A stretch of 64,000 nt of DNA from Azotobacter vinelandii CA (GTDB lineage: Bacteria; Pseudomonadota; Gammaproteobacteria; Pseudomonadales; Pseudomonadaceae), in contig NC_021149.1 of assembly GCF_000380335.1 (NCBI RefSeq), positions 3,400,501-3,464,500 of the forward strand, read 5' to 3'. The notes beneath the pieces were generated by a model, which saw only the letters and a list, made by a program, of their open reading frames with translations, did no database searches and was not told the origin of the DNA. This document shows, piece by piece, positions 56,785 to 64,000 of this stretch. Made by a program: the position numbers and the translations under genes. Numbering within the stretch: the first letter of the stretch is position 1; the number at the start of each line of letters is the position of its first letter.

Positions 56785-58431
56785 TCAGCGGGGGCCGGGG
56801 CCGCCGTTGTGCCCGTGGTTTTTGTCCTGGTCGTGCCCGCTGTCCTGGCCGCGCCTGCCGCCGTGCTCGCGCTTCTTATCCAGGCCGAGGGCGTCCGCCA
56901 TCACGTGGTAGATCACGTTCTGCTCCTGCGGGCCACGGAAGAGATAGGCGCTCGGGCCGTTGGCGTAGATCGCCACATCCTCGCCACCGTGGGTTTCCGA
57001 GCCCATCGGCACGGTAGCCTCCTGCATATAGCCGGGCGCGCTCGTGTCCACCGATGCGAGATCGGGACGCAGCGCCGTGCCCTGGTAGGGAGCCTCCACC
57101 GCGGTTTCGTTTTCCGGGTTGAACTCCTTGCGCTGGAGGCCACCGGTCCAGCCCGGGCCGTTGGCGTAGGACAGGGTCGTGTAGGTCAGGCCGAGGGCGT
57201 CGGTGGTGGGCACGCCGTCGATCGCGGTCTTGCCCAGGATGGGGTTGCCGCGCGAGGGGTAGCCGGCAATGGTGAAGGTATGGCTGTGGTCGGCGGTGAC
57301 GACGATCAGGGTATCCTGGTCGTTGGTCAGCCTCTTCGCCACTTCCACTGCCTCGGACAGCGCCACGGTATCGGTCAGCGCGCGATAGGCGTTGCCGGCG
57401 TGGTGGGCATGGTCGATGCGACCGGCTTCGACCATCAGGTAGAAGCCCGACTTGTTCTGCTGCAGGAGCTTGATCGCCTTTTCGGTCATCTCGGCGAGCG
57501 AGGGTTCGCCCGCGGTGTCGTCCTTGCGGTCGGCTTCGTAGCGCATGTGCGAACGCTCGAAGAGGCCGAGCAGGTGCCTGGTTTGCTGCGGGTTCACCGC
57601 GTCGAAGTCGGCCTTGTTCCAGACATAGGCGGACTGCGGATACTTGGCGAGCCACTCCGCGGTCAGGTCGCGGCCGTCCTGGCGGCGCCCCTTCTGGCTC
57701 GGGTACTCCGGGTCGGCCACGGTGCCGGGCATGAAGTAGCTGCGACCGCCGCCGAGCGCTACTTCGAGACCGTCGCCATAAGGGAATTCGAGCAACTGGC
57801 GAGCGATGTCGGCAACGGTGGCGCCGGCCGGCAGGTTGCTGTCGGCTTCCCAGTCCCGGTTGCCGATATGGGCGTAGTTCACCGCCGGGGTGGCGTGGGT
57901 GAGACGGGCCGTGGTGACGATACCGGTGGCCATGCCGCGCTCCTCGGCCTGTTCGAGGATGGTCTCGACGCTCTTGGCGCGGGTGACCTCGGCGTTCGGC
58001 TCGTTGCGGTCGATGGTCTGGTCGACCGAGATCGCCCCATCGTTGGTCTTGATGCCGGTGACCATGGCGGTAGCGGTCGGCGCCGAGTCGGAGGTCTGCT
58101 GGTTGGCGCTGGCGGTGACCGAGGTGCCCATGTGGTCGAGTGTCTCGAAACTCAGGCGGTTGAACTCGCCGTCGACGTTGCGCATCTGGCCTTCCAGGAT
58201 GCGGGCGGCGGTGATGGTGGAGATACCCATGCCGTCGCCGACGAAAAGGATCACGTTCTTGGCGCGCGAGTGGTTGGGGACGACGCGCTTGGAGGCTTCC
58301 ACCGCGGCACGGCCGGCGGCGAACCATCCCTCGGCGCTGGTCGGGACGGCGTTGGAGTCGGCGGCGTGTGACTGAGGGGTGCACAGAGCGAGGGCAATGC
58401 TGGCCGTTAAGGCCTTGGACTGCAGGTTCAT
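56785..58431 (-). CDS. Alkaline phosphatase (PhoA family)
   Basis: This 549-residue periplasmic or secreted phosphomonoesterase has a signal peptide (MNLQSKALTASIALALCTPQ, cleaved near SHA). The catalytic Ser is in QTSDSAPTATAMVTG. Metal ligands are in NVILFVGDGMGIS (Asp), LMVEAGRIDHAHHAGN (Glu, Asp, His), VVTADHSHTFT (Asp-His) and ETHGGEDVAIYANGP (His). The C-terminal 30 residues are an unusual charged His/Gly-rich tail, KNHGHNGGPGPR, after the domain end. The start at 58431 is the only one with a signal peptide; the frame extends upstream through unrelated sequence. CTGTCA repeats upstream suggest PhoB control. Confidence 0.93.
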   Translation of the reverse strand: MNLQSKALTASIALALCTPQSHAADSNAVPTSAEGWFAAGRAAVEASKRVVPNHSRAKNVILFVGDGMGISTITAARILEGQMRNVDGEFNRLSFETLDHMGTSVTASANQQTSDSAPTATAMVTGIKTNDGAISVDQTIDRNEPNAEVTRAKSVETILEQAEERGMATGIVTTARLTHATPAVNYAHIGNRDWEADSNLPAGATVADIARQLLEFPYGDGLEVALGGGRSYFMPGTVADPEYPSQKGRRQDGRDLTAEWLAKYPQSAYVWNKADFDAVNPQQTRHLLGLFERSHMRYEADRKDDTAGEPSLAEMTEKAIKLLQQNKSGFYLMVEAGRIDHAHHAGNAYRALTDTVALSEAVEVAKRLTNDQDTLIVVTADHSHTFTIAGYPSRGNPILGKTAIDGVPTTDALGLTYTTLSYANGPGWTGGLQRKEFNPENETAVEAPYQGTALRPDLASVDTSAPGYMQEATVPMGSETHGGEDVAIYANGPSAYLFRGPQEQNVIYHVMADALGLDKKREHGGRRGQDSGHDQDKNHGHNGGPGPR

Positions 58432-58450
58432 GTTTTCTCCCGGACCGGAT

Positions 58451-58503
58451 GACAGCGCAGTGTTGGCGAAATGCGCGCCAAGGGTGTCAGCCGCGTGTGA
58501 CAG
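58451..58503 (-). promoter_or_regulatory. Possible Pho box region of phoA
   Basis: On the minus strand two CTGTCA-type hexamers occur upstream of phoA, CTGTCACACGC followed by GCTGACAC, and CTGTCATCCGG closer to the start. The spacing is not the exact 11-bp repeat of a canonical Pho box. Confidence 0.3.
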
Positions 58504-58541
58504 CGTAATGATGTTTTCCGGCCGGAAGACGACGACCGTCA

Positions 58542-58760
58542 TTAACCGAACCGCCCGGGATTCCCGGGGCGGTTCAGTACTGCGCTCAGGTGCTGAAAAG
58601 GAAGAATCACGCCGCCCGACGCGGTCAGCGAACAGGCGGCGAACCAGATGCGTGCGGCGAAAAACGATCGATGGCGCCAGGCGATCGCCGCCCAGATGGC
58701 GGAGAGCGCAAAAGAGACGAGGACAATGACGATGTAGAGCGTGAAAAAATCCAGATGCAT
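58542..58760 (-). pseudogene. N-terminal membrane fragment of a GGDEF-type protein
   Basis: The 72-codon frame MHLDFFTLYIVIVLVSFALS, then AIWAAIAWRHRSFFAARIWF and AACSLTASGGVILPF, resembles the N-terminal two-helix start of membrane-anchored GGDEF proteins. It then runs into the palindrome at 58546-58577, which supplies its last codons (LNRPGNPGRFG) and stop. The rest of the sensor and the GGDEF domain are missing. It could still encode a small membrane protein, but a truncated gene is more likely. Confidence 0.55.
58546..58577. repeat. GAACCGC palindrome, copy 2
   Basis: GAACCGCCCGGGA and TCCCGGGGCGGTTC pair closely. It is the same element as 17022-17054 and again lies at the end of a truncated GGDEF fragment. 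Confidence 0.75.
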
Positions 58761-58772
58761 ATCGATAGACAG

Positions 58773-58955
58773 TCAGCGGCGTCCCTTGCAAGCACACCAG
58801 ATATGGCGCTCCTTGCGCCAGTATTTTCCCACCCCTCTTCCCGGACCTCCTCGGCGACCGCTGTTCACGACCTCGAAGCCGAAGCGCAGGTAGAAGCGTG
58901 ACAGTCCCGTCGTGCCACGGCCATCCGCGCCGACAGGATGTGCCCTGGCGGGCAC
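58773..58955 (-). pseudogene. GNAT acetyltransferase C-terminal fragment
   Basis: The peptide ADGRGTTGLSRFYLRFGFEV matches the last strand-helix of GNAT-type acetyltransferases (GxGxxxLxxFYxRxGFE). The acetyl-CoA-binding segment and everything upstream are missing; an alcohol-dehydrogenase-type gene lies directly behind. Confidence 0.55.
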
Positions 58956-58958
58956 GCA

Positions 58959-59981
58959 TCAGCCGGCCGGCAACTCGAGCACCACACGCCCACGATCGGG
59001 ATCGCTTTCCAGATAGCGGTTCGCCGCGACGAAATCCTCGAAGGCGAACACCCGGTCGATGGGCGGGCGCAGCAATCCCTGCATGGTCAGTTCGTCGATC
59101 CGCTGCAGTGCCGCCCGGACGGCCTCGCGGTCGGGCTCTATGCCCAGTTCGGAATGGCCGGTGAAATCCAGGATGCAGTGGCGGAAGAACTGCAGATGCT
59201 TCTGGAAAGCCGCGCAGGCCGGGAAGCTCGCATCGTTGCCGCCATTGAGCCCATAGAGAATCAGCTTGCCGCGCAGCGCGGCCAGATCGCCGAGCAGCTT
59301 CATCTGCGGCCCGCCGCACTGGTCCAGCACCACCTCGACACCCGCGCCGCGGGTATGGCGCTGCACTTCCAGCACCAGATCCTGCTCCTCGGTGACGATG
59401 ACCTTGTCGGCCCCCATCCGGCGGATGAATTCCCGGCTCGCGGGCTGACTGGTGGCGGCGATCACTTCGGCCCCCAGGGCCTTGGCCAGTTGCACTGCCT
59501 GCGGCGCCAGGCAGTGTCCGGCCTCGGTGACCAGCAGCCTTTGGCCGGGGCGCAGCCGGGCCAGGCCGACCAGGGCGAAGTAGGCATAGAGGTAAGGTGT
59601 GTAGTGCACCGCCGCCTCTCGCGCCGAGAGTACCTCGGGATAGACCGCCAGGCTGGCACGCGGCATCAGTACCAGGTCGCCACAGGCCGGATAGCGGTTC
59701 GGCGAGTGTGCCGGGAAACTGGCGACCGGCATGCCCGGCGCCAGATCGGCGACATCCTCGCCCATCGCCGCCACGCGCCCGGCCAGTTCGTAACCCAGGC
59801 CGGCCGGCAGTCGCGCCCGTTCCGGCGCGAGGTTCTGCCGCCACAGCACGTCCTGCCAGCCAAGACCCAGCGCCTCCACCTGCACCAGCACTTCGCCCGG
59901 TCCCGGCCGCGGGGTCGGCAGCTCCTCCAGACGCAGCACGTCGGCATCGCCGAACGCGTGGAAACGGATCATGCGGGACAT
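58959..59981 (-). CDS. Alcohol dehydrogenase-like (MDR family) NAD(P)-dependent oxidoreductase
   Basis: This 340-residue medium-chain dehydrogenase/reductase belongs to the quinone-oxidoreductase-like branch. The N-terminal GroES-like domain is visible in RPGPGEVLVQVEALGLGWQD and LPAGLGYELAGRVAAMGEDV. The Rossmann domain follows, with LLVTEAGHCLAPQAVQLAKA, somewhat altered from the usual GxGxxG, and LDQCGGPQMKLLGDLAALRG. The usual zinc-binding Cys cluster is absent, so it is probably zinc-independent. GAGGTAG precedes the start. It is divergent from a LysR gene at 60165, which may regulate it. The substrate is unknown. Confidence 0.88.
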   Translation of the reverse strand: MSRMIRFHAFGDADVLRLEELPTPRPGPGEVLVQVEALGLGWQDVLWRQNLAPERARLPAGLGYELAGRVAAMGEDVADLAPGMPVASFPAHSPNRYPACGDLVLMPRASLAVYPEVLSAREAAVHYTPYLYAYFALVGLARLRPGQRLLVTEAGHCLAPQAVQLAKALGAEVIAATSQPASREFIRRMGADKVIVTEEQDLVLEVQRHTRGAGVEVVLDQCGGPQMKLLGDLAALRGKLILYGLNGGNDASFPACAAFQKHLQFFRHCILDFTGHSELGIEPDREAVRAALQRIDELTMQGLLRPPIDRVFAFEDFVAANRYLESDPDRGRVVLELPAG

Positions 59982-60164
59982 CGCCTACCTCATCTCGAAG
60001 TCATCCTCCCCGACTCTAGCCGGGCTGGCCAGGCAACTCCACCTAACCCCCTTCGATAGTCGACATGCACGCCGCTGATTCGCGGCCCTCCCGTGCCGAC
60101 GGGCCCTGCCCTTGACGTGTAGCGGCCCGGCCTGCACCTTTGCCCCAGCCAACGGACGAAACGA

Positions 60165-61109
60165 ATGAACCGTAACGATCTGCGCCGCCTCGATCTGAAC
60201 CTGTTGATCGTCTTCGAGACGCTGATGCACGAGCGCAGCGTGACCCGCACGGCGGAGAAGCTCTTTCTCGGCCAACCGGCGATCAGCGCGGCCCTGGCCC
60301 GCCTGCGCAACCTGTTCGACGATCCGCTCTTCGTCCGCACCGGCCGCAACATGGAGCCGACTACCCGGGCGCTGGAAATCTTCGCCCTGCTCTCCCCCGC
60401 CCTCGACTCGATCTCCACTGCCGTCAGCCGGGCGGCCGACTTCGCCCCGGCGACCAGCACGGCGGTGTTCCGCCTCGGTCTCTCCGACGACGTGGAGTTC
60501 GCCCTGCTGCCGCCACTGTTGCGCCGCCTGCGCGCCGAGGCACCGGACATCACCCTGGTCGTGCGCCGCGCCAACTATCTGCTGATGCCGCAGTTACTGG
60601 CCTCGGGCGAAATCTCGGTGGGTGTCGGCTACACCGAGGCGCTGCCGGCCAATGCCAAGCGCCGGGTGCTGCGCCGGAGCATGCCGCGCCTGCTGCGGGC
60701 CGATGCCATCCCCGGCGCGCTGAGCCTGGACGACTACTGCGCACGGCCCCATGCGCTGGTGTCCTTCGCCGGCGACCTCTGCGGTTTCATCGACGACGAA
60801 CTGGCCAAACTGGGCCGCACGCGCCGCGTGGTGCTGGCCGTTCCCCAGTTCAACGGCCTGGGCACTCTGCTCGCCGGCACCGACATCGTCGCCAGCGTGC
60901 CCGACTACACCGCCGCGGCCCTGACCGCCGTCGGCGGCCTGCGCGCCGAGGCGCTGCCCCTGGCGACGCCCGCCTTCGAGTTGCACATGGTCTGGCGCGG
61001 CGCCCAGGACAACGACCCGGCCGAGCGCTGGCTGCGCTCGCGCATCCAGATGTTCTGCGGCGATCCCGACAGTCTGGTCCGGACAGACCCGCCCCATCAC
61101 TCCGACTGA
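60165..61109 (+). CDS. LysR-family transcriptional regulator (NodD/MexT-like)
   Basis: This 314-residue LysR regulator begins MNRNDLRRLDLNLLIVFETL, followed by HERSVTRTAEKLFLGQPAIS and AALARLRNLFDDPLFVRTGR. That start is typical of the NodD/MexT-like branch. The effector domain includes FRLGLSDDVEFALLPPLLRR. It stands between a divergent oxidoreductase gene and a co-directional efflux adaptor-RND operon. In Pseudomonas a LysR gene plus an oxidoreductase next to mexEF-like genes is a known arrangement. Control of the downstream efflux genes is therefore a reasonable inference. Confidence 0.92.
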   Translation: MNRNDLRRLDLNLLIVFETLMHERSVTRTAEKLFLGQPAISAALARLRNLFDDPLFVRTGRNMEPTTRALEIFALLSPALDSISTAVSRAADFAPATSTAVFRLGLSDDVEFALLPPLLRRLRAEAPDITLVVRRANYLLMPQLLASGEISVGVGYTEALPANAKRRVLRRSMPRLLRADAIPGALSLDDYCARPHALVSFAGDLCGFIDDELAKLGRTRRVVLAVPQFNGLGTLLAGTDIVASVPDYTAAALTAVGGLRAEALPLATPAFELHMVWRGAQDNDPAERWLRSRIQMFCGDPDSLVRTDPPHHSD

Positions 61110-61196
61110 TAATCAACTTCGCGACATTCGATTCGTCGCCGCCGGACACGCATCCCAGACTCCGCGCACTCATACATACGACCGGCGGAGTCATAC

Positions 61197-62435
61197 ATGG
61201 AACCGTTCCTATCCCGGCCCCGGCATCTCGCTCTGGCCATCACCGCCCTTTTGACCCTGAACGCTTGCCGCAAAGCCCCGGAAACCGCCCCGTCGGCGCC
61301 GCCAGTCAAGGTCAGCGTCGCGGAAGTCATCGAACAGCCGATCAACGAATGGGACGAACTCTCGGGACGCCTCGAGGCGCCGGAGTCGGTGGAGGTCCGC
61401 CCGCGGGTGTCCGGCTACATCGACCGGGTGGCCTTCGTCGAAGGCGGCCTGGTGAAGAAAGGCGAACTGCTGTTCCAGATCGACCCGCGCCCCTTCGAGG
61501 CCGAGGTCAAGCGCCTGGAGGCCGAACTGCAGCAGGCCCGCACCGGCCTTGCCCGCGCCGCCAAGGAGGCCCAGCGCGGCGAGCGCCTGCGTGCCAGCAA
61601 GGCCATCTCCACCGAACTGGCCGATGCCCGGGCCAGCGCCGCCCAGGAGGCTCGCGCGGCGCTCGCCGCGATCCAGGCACAGTTGGACAATGCCCGCCTG
61701 GACCTCGGCTTCACCCGTGTCGTCTCGCCCATCGACGGCCGCGTCGGCCGCGCCGAGATCACCGCCGGCAACCTGGTCAACGCCGGCCAGGCCCTGCTGA
61801 CCACGGTGGTATCCACCGATCGTGTCTACGCCTATTTCGATGCCGACGAGCGCATCTTCCTCAAATACGCCGAGCGGGCCCGGCGCAACGGCGGCGATAC
61901 CCGCGCCGCCGCACCGGTGTACCTCGGCCTGACCGGCGAGAATGGCCATCCGTACCTGGGCCGACTGGACTTTCTCGACAACCAGGTCAATCCGCGCACC
62001 GGCACCATCCGCGGCCGCGCGGTGCTCGACAATGCCGATGGCCGCTTCACGCCCGGTCTGTATGCACGCATCCGGCTGGTCGGTAGCGACACCTACGCCG
62101 CCACCCTGATCCAGGACACCGCGATCGGCACCGACCTGGGCAAGAAATTCGTCCTGGTCCTCGGCGCGGACAACACCCTGAGTTACCGCAGCGTCGAGCT
62201 GGGACCGAAGCTGGAGAGCCTGCGCATCGTCCGCCAGGGCCTGGCCAAGGGCGAGCGGATCGTGGTCAACGGCCTGCAGCGCGCCCTGCCCGGCAGCGCC
62301 GTGGAAGCGCAGGACGTGCCCATGGCCGATGCCGATACCCTTGCCGCCCTGGCCCGCCAGCGTCGGGCGCTGGAAGGCGATGCCGCATCCCGCGTGGCGA
62401 GTCGCGCGAGCGCGGTCGAGGACGGGCGCCCATGA
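61197..62435 (+). CDS. RND efflux periplasmic adaptor subunit (MexE-like)
   Basis: This 412-residue membrane-fusion protein links an RND pump to an outer-membrane channel. The N-terminus is a lipoprotein signal with lipobox LNAC at MEPFLSRPRHLALAITALLT-LNAC. The barrel-sandwich/biotinyl-lipoyl regions are VEVRPRVSGYIDRVAFVEGG with KKGELLFQIDPRPFEAEVKR and VVSPIDGRVGRAEITAGNLV. A coiled-coil hairpin lies between them (LEAELQQARTGLARAAKEAQ). The beta-barrel domain contains GRLDFLDNQVNPRTGTIRGR. The stop overlaps the start of the pump gene (ATGA). GGCGGAG precedes the start. MexE of Pseudomonas is the closest type I recognise. Confidence 0.93.
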   Translation: MEPFLSRPRHLALAITALLTLNACRKAPETAPSAPPVKVSVAEVIEQPINEWDELSGRLEAPESVEVRPRVSGYIDRVAFVEGGLVKKGELLFQIDPRPFEAEVKRLEAELQQARTGLARAAKEAQRGERLRASKAISTELADARASAAQEARAALAAIQAQLDNARLDLGFTRVVSPIDGRVGRAEITAGNLVNAGQALLTTVVSTDRVYAYFDADERIFLKYAERARRNGGDTRAAAPVYLGLTGENGHPYLGRLDFLDNQVNPRTGTIRGRAVLDNADGRFTPGLYARIRLVGSDTYAATLIQDTAIGTDLGKKFVLVLGADNTLSYRSVELGPKLESLRIVRQGLAKGERIVVNGLQRALPGSAVEAQDVPMADADTLAALARQRRALEGDAASRVASRASAVEDGRP

Positions 62436-64000
62436 ACTTCTCGCAATTCTTCATCCACCGGCCGATCTTCGCCGCCGTGCTCTCGCTGCTGACCCTGATC
62501 GGCGGCGCCATCGCACTGTTCCAGTTGCCGATCAGCGAATACCCGGAAGTGGTGCCGCCCACCGTGGTGGTGCGCGCCAACTTCCCGGGCGCCAACCCCA
62601 AGGTGATCGGTGAAACGGTCGCCTCGCCGCTGGAACAGGCCATCGTCGGCGTCGAGGGAATGCTCTACATGTCGTCCCAGGCCACCTCCGACGGCAAGTT
62701 GACCCTGACCATCACCTTCGCCCTCGGCACCGATCTGGACAACGCCCAGGTGCAGGTGCAGAACCGCGTGACCCGCACCATGCCGACCCTGCCCACCGAA
62801 GTGCAGCGCCTCGGCGTGACCGTCGACAAGGCCTCGCCGGACCTGACCATGGTGGTTCACCTGACCTCGCCGGACGAACGCTACGACATGCTCTACCTGT
62901 CCAACTACGCCACGCTCAACGTCAAGGACGAGCTGGCGCGTCTCGACGGCGTGGGCGACGTGCAACTGTTCGGCCTCGGCAACTACTCCCTGCGCGTCTG
63001 GCTCGATCCGCACCGGGTGGCCTCGCGCGGCCTCACCGCCATGGACGTGGTCGACGCCATCCGCGAGCAGAACCGCCAGGTCGCCGCCGGCTCCCTCGGC
63101 GCACCGCCGGCACCGGGCGACACCGGCTTCCAGCTGTCGATCAACACCCAGGGCCGCCTGGTCAGCGAGGAGGAGTTCGAAAACATCATCGTCCGTGCAG
63201 GTGAGGACGGTGAGATCACCCGCCTGAAGGACATCGCCCGCATCGAACTGGGCTCCAGCCAGTACGCCCTGCGCTCGCAACTGAACAACCGGCCGGCCGT
63301 GGCCATGCCGGTCTTCCAGCGCCCCGGCTCCAACGCCATCGATATCTCCGACGCGGTGCGCGCGCGCATGGCCGAGCTGAAGCAGAGCTTTCCGCAGGGC
63401 GTCGACTACTCCATCGTCTACGACCCGACCGTGTTCGTGCGCGGCTCCATCGAGGCGGTGGTGCACACCCTGTTCGAGGCGATCGTCCTGGTGGTGCTGG
63501 TGGTGATCCTGTTCCTGCAGACCTGGCGCGCCTCGATCATTCCCCTGGCGGCGGTACCGGTGTCGCTGATCGGTACCTTCGCGGTGATGCACCTGTTCGG
63601 CTTCTCGCTCAACGCCCTGTCGCTGTTCGGCCTGGTGCTGGCCATCGGCATCGTGGTGGACGACGCGATCGTGGTGGTGGAGAACGTCGAGCGCAACATC
63701 GCCCTCGGCAAGCCGCCCCTGGAGGCGACCCGCCAGGCCATGCAGGAGGTGACCGGCCCCATCGTCGCCACGGCCCTGGTGCTTTGCGCGGTGTTCGTGC
63801 CGACGGCGTTCATCTCCGGCCTGACCGGACAGTTCTACCAGCAGTTCGCCCTGACCATCGCCATCTCCACGGTGATCTCGGCATTCAATTCGCTGACCCT
63901 GTCGCCGGCCCTGGCCGCCGTGCTGCTCAAGGACCACCACGCGCCCAAGGACCGTTTCTCCCGGGTGCTCGACAGGCTGCTCGGCGGCTGGCTGTTCGGG
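62432..64000 (+). CDS. RND efflux pump inner-membrane subunit (MexF-like), 3' truncated by window
   Basis: This is the start of a hydrophobe/amphiphile-efflux RND transporter; 523 codons are visible and the frame runs off the right edge, where about half the protein is still missing. It begins MNFSQFFIHRPIFAAVLSLL, followed by GGAIALFQLPISEYPEVVPP, both hallmark HAE1 sequences. The porter region includes DKASPDLTMVVHLTSPDERY. The transmembrane proton-relay Asp pair is in LAIGIVVDDAIVVVENVERN. The start overlaps the adaptor stop (ATGA), so expression is coupled. An outer-membrane channel gene would be expected further right. Confidence 0.95.
   Translation, partial: MNFSQFFIHRPIFAAVLSLLTLIGGAIALFQLPISEYPEVVPPTVVVRANFPGANPKVIGETVASPLEQAIVGVEGMLYMSSQATSDGKLTLTITFALGTDLDNAQVQVQNRVTRTMPTLPTEVQRLGVTVDKASPDLTMVVHLTSPDERYDMLYLSNYATLNVKDELARLDGVGDVQLFGLGNYSLRVWLDPHRVASRGLTAMDVVDAIREQNRQVAAGSLGAPPAPGDTGFQLSINTQGRLVSEEEFENIIVRAGEDGEITRLKDIARIELGSSQYALRSQLNNRPAVAMPVFQRPGSNAIDISDAVRARMAELKQSFPQGVDYSIVYDPTVFVRGSIEAVVHTLFEAIVLVVLVVILFLQTWRASIIPLAAVPVSLIGTFAVMHLFGFSLNALSLFGLVLAIGIVVDDAIVVVENVERNIALGKPPLEATRQAMQEVTGPIVATALVLCAVFVPTAFISGLTGQFYQQFALTIAISTVISAFNSLTLSPALAAVLLKDHHAPKDRFSRVLDRLLGGWLFG

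Noticed and set aside
56785-59844. 1019-codon extension upstream of alkaline phosphatase
   Set aside because: The signal peptide starts at 58431. Upstream residues are Arg/Gly-rich and overlap other features, including the minus-strand oxidoreductase in another frame.
62183-63940. 585-codon minus-strand frame over the RND genes
   Set aside because: The plus strand encodes a textbook HAE1 pump start. The antisense frame is His/Gly/Asp-rich without motifs.

Overview
The window is GC-rich, gamma-proteobacterial DNA whose content points to the genus Azotobacter. It carries a complete AlgE-type, calcium-dependent secreted mannuronan C-5 epimerase, other R-module sequences, a molybdate regulator (ModE) next to a NifA/VnfA/AnfA-type sigma-54 activator, and Pseudomonas-like housekeeping genes. 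The species is not settled from sequence alone. No rRNA, tRNA or CRISPR array was seen.

Layout. 0-7.5 kb is core: a dienelactone-hydrolase fold protein (cut by the window edge), a phosphopantetheinyl transferase, and nrdA-nrdB (class Ia ribonucleotide reductase). NrdA is interrupted by a 378-residue intein whose following extein residue is Gly, not Cys/Ser/Thr. 7.5-16.3 kb is accessory: two low-GC orphan genes (a small secreted repeat protein and a nucleotide-cyclase-like protein), an IS5-type and an IS4-type element, a REP array around a REP-associated tyrosine transposase (RAYT) and a truncated RAYT copy, small hypotheticals, and a decayed group II intron sitting directly behind a terminator hairpin. 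17-20.3 kb holds modE and the sigma-54 activator. 20.4-33.6 kb is a graveyard of IS fragments (IS481, IS6, IS21, IS3, IS630, IS110) with islands of intact genes: TerC, a PHB-depolymerase-type esterase with an RHH regulator, an R-module-only RTX protein, and a Xre-RES toxin-antitoxin pair. It also contains a 3.07-kb insertion with 17-bp terminal inverted repeats and a 10-bp target duplication that splits an IS3 gene.

33.6-43.9 kb is a same-strand sugar-oxidation and uptake cluster. It holds two TIM-barrel isomerase/epimerase-like enzymes, a sugar MFS transporter, a LacI regulator, a three-subunit periplasmic GMC dehydrogenase (Tat-exported small subunit, flavoprotein, triheme cytochrome c) and a maltoporin-like porin. 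Together these suggest that a glycoside crosses the outer membrane, is oxidised in the periplasm with electrons passed to the respiratory chain, and is then processed by the TIM-barrel enzymes. 44.7-47.8 kb is the A-R-R-R-R epimerase. A decayed fragment of a second such gene, with the same 3' flank, lies at 32.5 kb.

48-64 kb is mostly ordinary chromosome: a DUF3313 lipoprotein, a glycine-zipper protein, a LysR/MFS divergent pair, a short-chain fatty acid transporter with a 3-hydroxyacyl-CoA dehydrogenase, alkaline phosphatase with a companion secreted protein, an alcohol-dehydrogenase-like oxidoreductase, and a LysR-adaptor-RND efflux locus that runs off the right edge.
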